This document shows positions 9,494 through 20,331 of a stretch of DNA of 64,000 nucleotides, piece after piece. A program made the position numbers and the translations under genes. Position 1 is the stretch's first letter. The number at the start of each line of letters is the position of its first letter. The stretch comes from Mesorhizobium sp. L-8-3 (GTDB lineage Bacteria > Pseudomonadota > Alphaproteobacteria > Rhizobiales > Rhizobiaceae): NCBI RefSeq assembly GCF_016756615.1, contig NZ_AP023262.1, forward strand, positions 5,209,501 to 5,273,500, written 5' to 3'. Below the pieces are notes generated by a model. The model saw nothing but the letters and a program-made list of their open reading frames with translations. It was not told the DNA's origin and searched no databases.

Positions 9494-9645
9494 CCGAAGG
9501 GCGTCGCCCGCCCCGGAAATTGCGGCGGACCATAGGGAGAGAGGTTCTTTCGGTCAACCGGAAAAACACGGCTGTTCACCGCCGATCGATCGGCTGCGCA
9601 ACGCCGGCCGCAGGTCGGACGGAAAAGGCGTGGCGGCCCGGGCCT

Positions 9646-10221
9646 TCAGCGATGGCCTTCGAGCTTCAGGTGCTGGATGAGCATGATCGTCTTGACGTCG
9701 ATGATGCGCCCGTCGCGCGTCGCAGCCAGCGCTTCGTCTAGCGGCATCTCGATCACCTCGATGTCCTCGCCCTCATCGCGATGACCGCCGCCGTCGGAGA
9801 CACGGTCGGCCGGTGCGTAGTCAGCCGTGAAGAATGACAGCCGTTCGGTGAGGCTGCCGGGGCTCGTATAGGCCGTATAGAGATGCCTGACGTCGCGGAG
9901 CCGGTAGCCGAGTTCCTCCTCGGCTTCGCGCCGGATCGCCGTTTCGGGGTCGTCCGCATCCAGCAATCCTGCACAGGCTTCGATCAGCGGGTCGGGGTGG
10001 CCGGTGACATAGGCCGGATAGCGGAACTGTCTGATGAGGAGCACGGTGTCGCGCCCGGGATCGTACGGCAGAATCACCGCGCCATCGCCCCGATCGAAGG
10101 TCAGCCGCGTCTGCGTTTCCCAAGCGCCGTCCCGCCGACGGTAGTCGAATACCGACTTCTTCAGCACGGCCCAGTCGTCGGCGAGCACTTCGACGGATTT
10201 GATCCGAACTCTTTCCTGCAT
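9646..10221 (-). CDS. Nudix hydrolase, NudK/ADP-sugar pyrophosphatase type
   Basis: The 191-residue cytoplasmic protein has the Nudix fold signature at residues 85-106. The motif is Gx5(E/D)x7REUxEExGU, with R98, E99, E102, E103 and G105 present. The first acidic position is Asp91 instead of the usual Glu. Upstream segments (AVILPYDPGRDTVLLIRQFRYPAY) match the beta strands of the NudK/GDP-mannose and ADP-ribose pyrophosphatase branch, so hydrolysis of a nucleoside-diphosphate sugar is the likely reaction. The exact substrate cannot be read. It is divergent from the BA14K gene and downstream of nothing obvious, so it looks monocistronic. Confidence 0.88.
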   Translation of the reverse strand: MQERVRIKSVEVLADDWAVLKKSVFDYRRRDGAWETQTRLTFDRGDGAVILPYDPGRDTVLLIRQFRYPAYVTGHPDPLIEACAGLLDADDPETAIRREAEEELGYRLRDVRHLYTAYTSPGSLTERLSFFTADYAPADRVSDGGGHRDEGEDIEVIEMPLDEALAATRDGRIIDVKTIMLIQHLKLEGHR

Positions 10222-10385
10222 TAGAATCCTCCACGCGTTCCCCGGCCGACTAAGCCCGATCGCTATCGCTTTGCAATAGTGGCCGAAGATGCTCGGTAAG
10301 CCGTGAGCGTGCGCGGCGATTGCGGAACCAATGCCCGGTCGGCGCGTTTCGCGTTCGATATTTGGCTTTTACGGGGAGAACCGTG

Positions 10386-10970
10386 ATGAGGAAGCTGTTG
10401 TCTGGCCTGTGCGCCTCCTTGTTGGCGGCATCCTTCGCGCTTTCGAGCGCCGTGCCGCTGAATGCCGCGCCGACTTTCGCTCCCAAAAACCCAGCCGCAG
10501 TCATAGGCGGGCAGCAGGGCGACATACAGTACGTCAGGGACCGCCGCGGCGGCAGAAACTATGGCGGCCGCTGGGCCGGACGTGGTCCGTGGGGCGGAAC
10601 CGACATGCCCTACTACAATCGCGGCCGCGGCGGGCCCCGCTATGACGGCTGGCGCGGCAGAGGATGGCGTGGCGATCGCTATTGGCGCGGCGGCGGCGGT
10701 CGAAACTGGGCCTATTACAATGGCTATCGCGGTTACCGCTACTACAGGCCTGGCTATCGCTACTACAACGACTATTGGTTCCCGGGCGCGGCCTTTATCG
10801 CCGGCGCACTGATCACGGGCGCGATCGCCAATTCCGGGCCGCGCTACTACAGCGGCGGTGGAAGCGCGCATGAGCGCTGGTGCTACAACCGCTACCGCTC
10901 ATATCGCGCCTGGGACAATACCTTCCAGCCTTACAACGGTCCGCGCCGCCAGTGCATATCGCCCTATTGA
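10386..10970 (+). CDS. BA14K-family secreted protein with Gly/Arg/Tyr-rich middle
   Basis: From the ATG at 10386 the product has 194 residues. It starts with a Sec signal peptide (MRKLLSGLCASLLAASFALS, cleavage probably near NAAP). Residues from about 35 to 120 are very rich in Gly, Arg, Tyr and Trp (runs such as RGGRNYGGRWAGRGPWGG), then a hydrophobic stretch FIAGALITGAIA. The C-terminal HERWCYNRYRSYRAWDNTFQPYNGPRRQC matches the BA14K domain, whose two cysteines probably form a disulfide. BA14K proteins are common surface or periplasmic proteins of rhizobia and Brucella, some lectin-like. GGGGAGAACCGTG precedes the start. Function in this host is not known. Confidence 0.85.
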   Translation: MRKLLSGLCASLLAASFALSSAVPLNAAPTFAPKNPAAVIGGQQGDIQYVRDRRGGRNYGGRWAGRGPWGGTDMPYYNRGRGGPRYDGWRGRGWRGDRYWRGGGGRNWAYYNGYRGYRYYRPGYRYYNDYWFPGAAFIAGALITGAIANSGPRYYSGGGSAHERWCYNRYRSYRAWDNTFQPYNGPRRQCISPY

Positions 10971-11024
10971 CGGGTGATCGGCGGTCGATGCCCGTGTGAG
11001 CAAGGGCACGGATAGGCTGGCATC

Positions 11025-12518
11025 TCAATGGTTCGTCAGGGTGCGGCGCACAGCGTCGCGCCAGCCTTTCAGCTTCCGGCGCCGTTCCGCATCCTCCATA
11101 ACGGGCTCGAACCGACGGTCGAGCGCCCAGGCTTTGGCGAATTGCCGGGCCTTCGGCCAGACGCCTGCCTTCGATCCGGCGAGCCAGGCGGCGCCCATCG
11201 CCGTCGTCTCCAGGATCGTCGGGCGGTCGACCGGCGCGTCGAGAATGTCGGCAAGGCGCTGCATCGTCCAGTCCGACGCCACCATGCCGCCATCGACACG
11301 CAGCACGGTCTTGGCCTTGCCGTCGCGCCAGTCCTTCTTCATCGCGTCGAGCAGGTCGCGTGTCTGGAACGCGACGGAATCGAGCGTAGCGCGCGCGAAT
11401 TCCGCGGGTCCCGTGTTACGGGTGAGGCCGAAGATCGCGCCCCTCGCCTCCGCATCCCAATGCGGCGCCCCCAGGCCAACGAAGGCCGGGACGAGATAGA
11501 CGTCCTGCGTCGGGTCGGCCTTCGCCGCCAGTTCGCCGCTGTGCTGCGCGTGGCCGATCACCTTGAGCCCGTCGCGCAACCATTGCACGGCGGCGCCGGC
11601 GACGAAGATCGAGCCTTCCAGCGCATAGGTGGTCTTGCCGTTCAGCCGGTACGCGATGGTCGTCAGCAGCCTGTTCTTCGAGCGGACCAGATCGGTGCCG
11701 ATGTTCAGCAGCGCGAAGCAGCCGGTGCCATAAGTCGACTTCATCATCCCCGGCTCGAAACATGCCTGGCCGATCGTCGCGGCCTGCTGGTCGCCGGCGA
11801 CGCCGAGGATTCTTATCGGGGCGCCGAACAGGCCGGCATCGGTCGTGCCGAAATCGGCGGCGCAGTCCTTCACCTCGGGCAGCAGCGCGGCCGGGATGCG
11901 CAGGATCTCGAGAAGCTCGGGATCCCAGGCATTGGTCGCGATGTTGTAGACGAGGGTGCGCGAGGCGTTGGTGGCATCAGTGGCGTGGACCTTGCCGCCC
12001 GTCAGCCGCCAGATCAGGAAGCTGTCGATGGTGCCGGCCAGCAGTTCGCCCTTTTCGGCGCGCTTGCGCGCGCCCTTAACATTGTCGAGCAGCCAGGCGA
12101 TCTTGGTTGCGGAGAAATAGGGGTCGAGCAAAAGGCCCGTCTTCTTCGTGAAGACTTTTTCCAACCCCTGCCTCTTGAGCCTGGCACAGAGCGGCGCGGT
12201 ACGCCGATCCTGCCACACGATCGCCTTGTGGATCGGCTTGCCGGTGGCCTTCTCCCAGATCACCACGGTTTCGCGCTGGTTGGTGATGCCGATCGCGGCG
12301 ATCTCGCGAGCCTCCCGACCGGACGCATCGATCGCCGCCCTGCAGGTCGCAATGACGCTTTCCCAGATTTCCTCGGGGTCATGCTCCACCCAGCCGGATG
12401 CGGGATAGAACTGCTTGAACTCCTTCTGGCCGGCGCCGACGACCTTCAAGGCGCCGTCGAACACGATCGCCCGGCTCGATGTGGTTCCTTGGTCAATCGC
12501 GAGGATCAATCCGGTCAT
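11025..12518 (-). CDS. glpK: glycerol kinase GlpK
   Basis: GlpK phosphorylates glycerol with ATP to give glycerol-3-phosphate, trapping imported glycerol. The product has 497 residues from the ATG at 12518 (MTGLILAIDQGTTSSRAIVFDG), the standard FGGY-kinase N-terminus. An open frame extends 55 codons further upstream but has no homology-like sequence. Diagnostic segments include DQGTTSSRAIVFD, GVAGDQQAATIGQ and MKSTYGTGCFALLN of the ATP-binding half. It is the last gene of the minus-strand glycerol locus, 79 bases after glpV, and is the natural partner of the GlpSTPQUV importer and GlpD. Confidence 0.97.
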   Translation of the reverse strand: MTGLILAIDQGTTSSRAIVFDGALKVVGAGQKEFKQFYPASGWVEHDPEEIWESVIATCRAAIDASGREAREIAAIGITNQRETVVIWEKATGKPIHKAIVWQDRRTAPLCARLKRQGLEKVFTKKTGLLLDPYFSATKIAWLLDNVKGARKRAEKGELLAGTIDSFLIWRLTGGKVHATDATNASRTLVYNIATNAWDPELLEILRIPAALLPEVKDCAADFGTTDAGLFGAPIRILGVAGDQQAATIGQACFEPGMMKSTYGTGCFALLNIGTDLVRSKNRLLTTIAYRLNGKTTYALEGSIFVAGAAVQWLRDGLKVIGHAQHSGELAAKADPTQDVYLVPAFVGLGAPHWDAEARGAIFGLTRNTGPAEFARATLDSVAFQTRDLLDAMKKDWRDGKAKTVLRVDGGMVASDWTMQRLADILDAPVDRPTILETTAMGAAWLAGSKAGVWPKARQFAKAWALDRRFEPVMEDAERRRKLKGWRDAVRRTLTNH

Positions 12519-12597
12519 ATATCCCTCTTCCTCCACATGAACAGGGGAGCCGGCCTGACGCCGCCTCCCCTGACTTCGCATCGGCTGGCGCGTTCCG

Positions 12598-14322
12598 CTA
12601 CTTGCTCCAGCTCTTGACCAACTCGTCGTAGTTGACGGTGATCGGCTTTTCCTTCTCGTTCTCGACCTTGAGCTGCGGCGCAAGATTGCCGGCCTTCACT
12701 GCTTCGGCATTCCAATAGGCCAGATCGTGCTCCTCCGCCATCTTCGGGCCGATGTCGCCCTGGACGCCGGCGCGCTCGAGGCGTTCCAGCACCTTCTCCT
12801 GGTCGGCGCAGAGCGAGTCCATCGCCTCCTGCGCGGTCTTGGCGCCCGACGAGGCATCGCCGATCGCCTGCCACCAAAGCTGCGCCAGCTTCGGGTAGTC
12901 CGGCACATTGGTGCCGGTCGGGGTCCACTGCACCCGCGCCGGCGAGCGATAGAACTCGATCAGGCCGCCGAGCTTGGGCGCACGGTCGGTGAAGCTCTTG
13001 TGCTGCAGGGTCGATTCGCGGATGAAGGTCAGGCCGACGTGACTCTTCTTGACGTCGACAGTCTTCGACGTGACGAATTGCGCGTAGAGCCAGGCGGCCT
13101 TGGCGCGATCGTCCGGCGTCGACTTCATCAGCGTCCACGAGCCGGCGTCCTGGTAGCCGAGCTTCATGCCGTCCTTCCAGTAGACGCCATGCGGCGACGG
13201 CGCCATGCGCCACCTCGGCGTGCCATCGGCATTGACGACAGGCAGGCCATCCTTGACCATGTCGGCGGTGAAGGCGGTGTACCAGAAGATCTGCTGTGCG
13301 ATGGCGCCCTGCGCCGGCACCGGGCCGGACTCCGAGAATGTCATGCCCTGGGCTTCCGGCGGAGCGTAGGCCTTCATCCAGTCGAGATATTTCTCGATCG
13401 AATAAACGGCCGCCGGGCCGTTGGTGTCGCCGCCACGCGCCACGCAGGAGCCGACCGGCCGGGAGTTCCCATCGACCTTGATGCCCCATTCGTCGACCGG
13501 CCGTCCGTTGGGGATGCCCTTGTCGCCATTGCCGGCCATCGACAGCCAGGCGTCGGTAAAACGCCAGCCGAGCGAGGGATCCTTCTTGCCGTAGTCCATG
13601 TGGCCGTAGATCTTCTTGCCGTCGATTTCCTTGCCGGTGAAGAACTCGGCGATATCCTCATAGGCCGACCAGTTGACCGGGACGCCGAGGTCGTAGCCGT
13701 ATTTGGCCTTGAAGTCGGCCTTGTTCTTCTCGTCGTTGAACCAGTCGTAGCGGAACCAGTAGAGGTTCGCGAACTGCTGGTCGGGAAGCTGGTAGAGCTT
13801 GCCGTCCGGCGCGGTCGTGAAGGATTTGCCGATGAAGTCGTCGACGTCGAGATTGGGGTTGGTGACGTCCTTGCCCTCGTTGGCCATCCAGTCGGTCAGG
13901 CTGCGGGCCTGCTGGTAGCGCCAGTGGGTGCCGATCAGGTCGGAATCGTTGATATAGGCGTCGTAGATGTTCTCGCCCGACTGCATCTGGGTCTGCAGCT
14001 TCTCCACCACGTCGCCTTCGCCGATCAGGTCATGCGTGATCTTGATGCCGGTGATGTCGGAGAACGCCTTGGCCAGCACCTTGGATTCGTATTCATGGGT
14101 GGTGATGGTTTCCGAGACGACCTTGATGTCCATGCCGGCAAACGGCTTGGCGGCATCTATGAACCACTGCATCTCGGCTTCCTGCGCTGCCCGGTCGAGC
14201 GTCGACATGTCGCCGATCTCGCCGTCGAGGAAGGCCTTGGCCTCGTCCATTCCGGCATAGGCCTGGCCGGCGCCGATCAATAGCGCAAGCGCCGTCGTCG
14301 ATGTTAATATGTGCCGTCGCAT
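12598..14322 (-). CDS. glpV: glycerol ABC transporter, periplasmic binding protein GlpV
   Basis: This is the 574-residue extracellular solute-binding protein of the glycerol importer. A classical Sec signal peptide (MRRHILTSTTALALLIGAGQAYA) is followed by a family 1-type binding-protein fold, with WFIDAAKPFAGMDIKVVSETITTHEYE near the N-terminus. It is longer than most sugar-binding proteins, as seen for GlpV of Rhizobium leguminosarum glpSTPQUV. The assignment rests on that locus order (glpU upstream, glpK downstream, glpD and glpR in the same run) as well as the sequence. Two Cys residues in the mature protein could form a disulfide. Confidence 0.92.
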   Translation of the reverse strand: MRRHILTSTTALALLIGAGQAYAGMDEAKAFLDGEIGDMSTLDRAAQEAEMQWFIDAAKPFAGMDIKVVSETITTHEYESKVLAKAFSDITGIKITHDLIGEGDVVEKLQTQMQSGENIYDAYINDSDLIGTHWRYQQARSLTDWMANEGKDVTNPNLDVDDFIGKSFTTAPDGKLYQLPDQQFANLYWFRYDWFNDEKNKADFKAKYGYDLGVPVNWSAYEDIAEFFTGKEIDGKKIYGHMDYGKKDPSLGWRFTDAWLSMAGNGDKGIPNGRPVDEWGIKVDGNSRPVGSCVARGGDTNGPAAVYSIEKYLDWMKAYAPPEAQGMTFSESGPVPAQGAIAQQIFWYTAFTADMVKDGLPVVNADGTPRWRMAPSPHGVYWKDGMKLGYQDAGSWTLMKSTPDDRAKAAWLYAQFVTSKTVDVKKSHVGLTFIRESTLQHKSFTDRAPKLGGLIEFYRSPARVQWTPTGTNVPDYPKLAQLWWQAIGDASSGAKTAQEAMDSLCADQEKVLERLERAGVQGDIGPKMAEEHDLAYWNAEAVKAGNLAPQLKVENEKEKPITVNYDELVKSWSK

Positions 14323-14399
14323 TTCGTTTCCTCCCTATCAAAGGTTGCAAGTGCGATCGGAGCGGTCGCCGGCACGCGGCCGCTCCGGCATTTCCCTCC

Positions 14400-14681
14400 C
14401 TAGACGAACCGGAATACGCCGACGGCGTACAGGATCGAGAGGGCGAGAGCCCACCACAGGTTGGGCCCGACGAGGCCCAGCCAAGCGAGATGGATGAAGG
14501 CGCTGCCGAGCAGCGACAGGAACAGGCGGTCGCCGCGGGTCGTTTCGAAGCGCAGCAGCCCAACGCGCGGATTGCCGCCCGGCGAGACATATTCCCACAC
14601 CGCCATGGCCGCCAGCAGCAGGAAGATCGTGGCGAAGAAGATCGCCGTCGGCCACGTCCAGGCCATCCAGGAGAAGTTCAT
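14400..14681 (-). CDS. glpU: small integral membrane protein GlpU (DUF2160)
   Basis: This is a 93-residue membrane protein starting MNFSWMAWTWPTAIFF, with three hydrophobic stretches: residues about 10-29 (PTAIFFATIFLLLAAMAVWE), 52-72 and 76-92. It belongs to the DUF2160 family encoded almost always inside glycerol ABC loci of rhizobia, where it is called GlpU. Its role is unproved; an accessory subunit of the permease is an inference from context. It begins three bases after the glpQ stop and ends 77 bases before glpV, so it is firmly inside the operon. Confidence 0.87.
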   Translation of the reverse strand: MNFSWMAWTWPTAIFFATIFLLLAAMAVWEYVSPGGNPRVGLLRFETTRGDRLFLSLLGSAFIHLAWLGLVGPNLWWALALSILYAVGVFRFV

Positions 14682-14683
14682 GA

Positions 14684-15616
<933 letters not shown>

Positions 15617-15617
15617 G

Positions 15618-16484
15618 TCACTTCTCCACGCCGACATTGGTCATGACGGTGTAGAACACCCATGACAGCAACAGGATGATCAGGAAGTAGACGATCGACA
15701 TGGCCGCGGCCGGGCCGAGATCGAACTGTCCCACCGCCATCTTGACCAGGTCGATCGACAGGAAGGTGGTGGAGTTGCCCGGCCCGCCGCCGGTGACGAC
15801 GAAAGGCTCGGTGTAGATCATGAATGAGTCCATGAAGCGCAGCAGCACGGCAATCAGCAGCACGCGGTTCATCTTGGGCAGTTGGATGTAGCGGAAGATG
15901 GCCCAGCGCGAGGCGCCGTCGATCTTGGCTGCCTGGTAGTAGGCGTCGGGGATCGAAACCAGACCGGCATAGCAGAGCAGCACCACGAGGCTGGTCCAGT
16001 GCCAGACGTCCATGACGATGACCGTCACCCACGCATCGAACGGGTCGTTGACATAGTTGTAGTCTATGCCGAGAGCCGAGAGCGTGTAGCCCAGCAGGCC
16101 GATGTCGATGCGACCGAACACCTGCCAGATGGTTCCAACGACGTTCCACGGGATGAGCAGCGGCAACGCCATCAGCACCAGGCAGACCGGAACGCCCCAG
16201 CCCCTGCGCGGCATGTTCAGCGCGATCAGAATGCCGAGCGGGATCTGGATGGCCAGGATGATCGCCGAGAAGATCAGGTTGCGGCCCATGGCCGCCCAGA
16301 AGCGATCGGAATGCAGGATCTCCTCGAACCATTCCGAGCCCACCCAGAAGAAGACGTTGTTGCCGAATGTGTCCTGCACCGAATAGTTGACCACCGTCAT
16401 CAGCGGGATGACCGCCGAGAAAGCCACCAGCAGCAGAACCGGCAGCACCATGAACCAGGCCTTGTTGTTCCAGGTCTTTTCCAT
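15618..16484 (-). CDS. glpP: glycerol ABC transporter permease GlpP
   Basis: This is a 288-residue permease of the MalF/UgpA type with six hydrophobic segments (first at about 9-31, WFMVLPVLLLVAFSAVIPL). The EAA-type loop is YYQAAKIDGASRWAIFRYIQLP. The conserved region after it (TEPFVVTGGGPGNSTTFLSI) is typical of binding-protein-dependent sugar and polyol permeases. It follows glpT with only two bases between the stop and the start, and is followed by glpQ one base after its stop, so translation of the three is likely coupled. Confidence 0.93.
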   Translation of the reverse strand: MEKTWNNKAWFMVLPVLLLVAFSAVIPLMTVVNYSVQDTFGNNVFFWVGSEWFEEILHSDRFWAAMGRNLIFSAIILAIQIPLGILIALNMPRRGWGVPVCLVLMALPLLIPWNVVGTIWQVFGRIDIGLLGYTLSALGIDYNYVNDPFDAWVTVIVMDVWHWTSLVVLLCYAGLVSIPDAYYQAAKIDGASRWAIFRYIQLPKMNRVLLIAVLLRFMDSFMIYTEPFVVTGGGPGNSTTFLSIDLVKMAVGQFDLGPAAAMSIVYFLIILLLSWVFYTVMTNVGVEK

Positions 16485-16486
16485 GG

Positions 16487-17557
<1,071 letters not shown>

Positions 17558-17568
17558 TGTCCCTGCCC

Positions 17569-18651
17569 TCAAGCCGCCATTTTGGGCGCGGCCGCAACCG
17601 CGCAACCGGCCTCGTCGAACACCATGATATGGCGATGGTCGATGAAGACCTCGATCCTGTCGTCGGGGGCGAAGGCTTTGATGCCCGGCGTCAGCATCAC
17701 CCAGCGCGCATCGGCGAAATCGAGATGGACGAAGCTCTCCGAACCGGTGATCTCCGTGACCGACACTTTTGCCGTCACCGAGACGGCGTCGGTGCTGGGT
17801 CGCGCCAGGGAAAGATGGTGGGGCTGGAAGCCGATCGTGTAGATGCCGTCGGCAATACCGGCGACATCCGCCGGCACCGGGAGATCGACCCCGCCGTCGA
17901 GCCGGAAGCTGGCGCCTGATTTGCGCAGCGCGATGGTGTTGAGCGGCGGGTCGGAAAAGGTCAATGCGGTGACCAGGTCGACAGGCCTGCGATAGACCTC
18001 GACGGTAGGCCCGAACTGCGTGACCCGTCCTTCCGACAGGGTGGCCGTGTTGCCGCCCAAAAGCAGCGCCTCGTGCGGCTCGGTGGTGGCATAGACGAAG
18101 ATCGCCCCGGTCTCGGCGAAAATCCTGGGCAACTCGGCGCGCAATTCCTCGCGCAGCTTGTAGTCGAGATTGGCGAGCGGCTCGTCGAGCAGCACCAGCC
18201 CGGCATTCTTGACGATCGCGCGCGCCAGCGCCGTGCGCTGCTGCTGGCCGCCGGAGAGGTTGAGCGGCGTGCGATCGAGATAGGGCGTCAGCTGCAGGAG
18301 ATCGGCGGCGCGCCGCACTTCGCGGTCGATCCGGTCGCGCGCCGCGCCCGCGACCCTCAGCGGCGAGGCGATGTTCTCGTAGACCGTCATCGCCGGATAG
18401 TTGATGAACTGCTGGTAGACCATGGCGATGTTGCGCTTCTGTACCGGCATGCCGGTGACGTCGCGACCGTCGAACCAGACTGAGCCGGAGGTCGGCACGT
18501 CGAGACCCGCCATCAGCCGCATCAGCGACGTCTTGCCCGACAGCGTCGGGCCGAGCAGCACGTTGAGCGAGCCGTGCTGAAGCGACAGCGAAACGTCGCG
18601 GATGTGATCCGCTCCCGCCATCGTCTTCGATACGTTCCTCAGTTCCAGCAT
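17569..18651 (-). CDS. glpS: glycerol ABC transporter ATP-binding protein GlpS (switch His replaced)
   Basis: The protein has 360 residues from the ATG at 18651 (MLELRNVSKTMAGADHI), preceded by a strong GGAGGGGG. A longer open frame to 19044 overlaps glpD and is a shadow. Walker A is GPTLSGKTS, the signature LSGGQQQR is canonical and Walker B is LVLLDEP. At the H-loop, where the family has YVTHDQxEA, the sequence is YATTEPHEA, so the switch histidine is Thr. The C-terminal TOBE-like region binds the partner. Together with GlpT it would form a heterodimeric motor for the GlpPQ channel. Confidence 0.93.
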   Translation of the reverse strand: MLELRNVSKTMAGADHIRDVSLSLQHGSLNVLLGPTLSGKTSLMRLMAGLDVPTSGSVWFDGRDVTGMPVQKRNIAMVYQQFINYPAMTVYENIASPLRVAGAARDRIDREVRRAADLLQLTPYLDRTPLNLSGGQQQRTALARAIVKNAGLVLLDEPLANLDYKLREELRAELPRIFAETGAIFVYATTEPHEALLLGGNTATLSEGRVTQFGPTVEVYRRPVDLVTALTFSDPPLNTIALRKSGASFRLDGGVDLPVPADVAGIADGIYTIGFQPHHLSLARPSTDAVSVTAKVSVTEITGSESFVHLDFADARWVMLTPGIKAFAPDDRIEVFIDHRHIMVFDEAGCAVAAAPKMAA

Positions 18652-18671
18652 GCCCCCTCCAATATCCTGGG

Positions 18672-20198
18672 CTACTCTGCCGCTGCGTTCCGGGAGCCGG
18701 CGCCCCCGCGCATGAAGCGGTCGAGCGCGGCCGCCTCGTCGCGGCTCAGGCGAAGCCCCCGTTTCGTACGACGCCACAGGACGTCGTCCGCCGTCTCCGC
18801 CCATTCGTGGTTCATCAGATAACGCAGTTCCGCCTCGTAGAGGTCGGCGCCGAAATTGCGGCCGAGGTCGGCCGCCGACCGCGCCTCTCCCAGAACGGTC
18901 TTCGCGCGGGTTCCGTAGAGGCGGACCAGCCGTCGCGCATGGGCGGCTTCCAGGAATGGATAGGCCGCGGCGAGTTGCCGGACCTGGTCGGCGAACGAAC
19001 CGGCCGGGAAATCGCCGCCCGGCAAGGCCGCATCGGCTGTCCATGGGGCACCTTTCCTGCCAAGGAAACCCTCGATCTTCTCCAGCATGGCTTCCGCCAA
19101 CCGGCGATAGGTCGTGATCTTGCCGCCGAAGACGTTGATGATGGGTGCCCTGCCCTCGCCGCCATCCACCTTCAGCACATAGTCGCGGGTCGCTTCCTGC
19201 GCCTTGGACGCGCCGTCGTCATAGAGCGGCCGAACGGCCGAATAGGTCCAGACGATATCCGCGCGCCGGACCGGGGCCGAGAAATACTCGCTCGCGGCAT
19301 TGCAGAGATAGTCGGTCTCGGCGTCGCTGATGTGCACTTCATGCGGGTCGCCGCCAAAGTCGCGGTCGGTCGTGCCGATCAGGGTGAAATCGTCTTCATA
19401 GGGGATGGCGAAGATGATCCGGCCATCCCTGTTCTGGAAGAAGTAGGCGCGCGGATCATCGAACTTCTTCGAAACGACGATATGGCTGCCCTGAACCAGG
19501 CGCACGTTGTGGACATTGTTCTGGCCCAGCGCGCCCGCGAGAACATGATCGATCCAGGGGCCGCTGGCGTTGACCAGAAGCCTGGCCTTCACCTGCTCGA
19601 CCGCATGGGTCCTCAAATCCTCCAGGTCGATGGTCCAGTGGGCGTCCTCTCGCCGCGCGCCGACCACCCTCGTGCGGGTGCGGATCACAGCGCCACGATC
19701 GGCCGCATCGCGTGCGTTCAGCACGACCATGCGTGCATCGTTGACCCAGCAGTCCGAATATTCGAAGGCGCGCGTGAAGAGCGGCTTCAGCGGCTTTCCG
19801 GCAGGATCGCTGCGCATATCGAGCGACCGCGTCGCCGGCAGGAGCCTGCGGCCGCCGATGTGGTCGTAGAGGAAAAGCCCGAGCCTGAGAAGCCAGGCAG
19901 GGCGAAGGCCGACGGCATGAGGGAGCACGAAGCGCATCGGCCAGATGATGTGCGGCGCGTTCTTCCAGAGGACCTCGCGCTCCATGAGGGATTCGCGCAC
20001 CAGCCGGAACTCGTAATGCTCGAGATAACGCAGCCCGCCGTGGATCAGCTTGGTGGAGCCGGACGACGTGCCGCTGGCCAGATCGTCCATTTCGACGAGA
20101 TAGACCGAATACCCGCGACCGACGGCGTCACGCGCAATGCCGCAGCCATTGATGCCTCCGCCGATGACGAAGACGTCGTGGATCACAGGTCGATCCAA
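18672..20198 (-). CDS. glpD: aerobic glycerol-3-phosphate dehydrogenase GlpD
   Basis: GlpD is an FAD enzyme at the inner face of the membrane that oxidises glycerol-3-phosphate to dihydroxyacetone phosphate and passes electrons to quinone. The FAD-binding Rossmann motif is VFVIGGGINGCGIARDA, followed by SGTSSGSTKLIHGGLRYLE, both diagnostic. I chose a TTG start at 20198 (508 residues): GGGAGG lies six bases upstream and the N-terminus then matches the usual spacing to the GGG motif. The upstream in-frame ATG at 20228 has no ribosome-binding site and would give 518 residues. It ends 20 bases before glpS. Confidence 0.95.
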   Translation of the reverse strand: MDRPVIHDVFVIGGGINGCGIARDAVGRGYSVYLVEMDDLASGTSSGSTKLIHGGLRYLEHYEFRLVRESLMEREVLWKNAPHIIWPMRFVLPHAVGLRPAWLLRLGLFLYDHIGGRRLLPATRSLDMRSDPAGKPLKPLFTRAFEYSDCWVNDARMVVLNARDAADRGAVIRTRTRVVGARREDAHWTIDLEDLRTHAVEQVKARLLVNASGPWIDHVLAGALGQNNVHNVRLVQGSHIVVSKKFDDPRAYFFQNRDGRIIFAIPYEDDFTLIGTTDRDFGGDPHEVHISDAETDYLCNAASEYFSAPVRRADIVWTYSAVRPLYDDGASKAQEATRDYVLKVDGGEGRAPIINVFGGKITTYRRLAEAMLEKIEGFLGRKGAPWTADAALPGGDFPAGSFADQVRQLAAAYPFLEAAHARRLVRLYGTRAKTVLGEARSAADLGRNFGADLYEAELRYLMNHEWAETADDVLWRRTKRGLRLSRDEAAALDRFMRGGAGSRNAAAE

Positions 20199-20238
20199 GC
20201 GCTCCCTCCCACTTTCGCAGCGCAGCATGATGCTGTTC

Positions 20239-20270
20239 TTTTCGAAAACGTTTCGGGATTATTTCGAAAT
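20239..20270. promoter_or_regulatory. two perfect CGAA/TTCG palindromes upstream of glpD, probable GlpR operators
   Basis: TTTTCGAAAA (20239-20248) and ATTTCGAAAT (20261-20270) are perfect palindromes with centres 22 bases apart, about two helical turns. Another TTTCG half-site lies between them and CGAA half-sites follow at 20276-20290. The block sits between glpR and glpD, just upstream of the glpD ribosome-binding site. TTCG/CGAA half-sites are typical of DeoR-family GlpR repressors; binding here is inferred. Confidence 0.6.
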
Positions 20271-20331
20271 CATTACGAATGTCAAACGAAATATGTCCGC
20301 CAGCGCCGGTCCCTGTCGGAGCCGGCGAGGT

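Noticed and set aside
12727..14283. 518-codon plus-strand open frame opposite glpV
   Set aside because: It mirrors the glpV codons and has no ribosome-binding site or recognisable domain.
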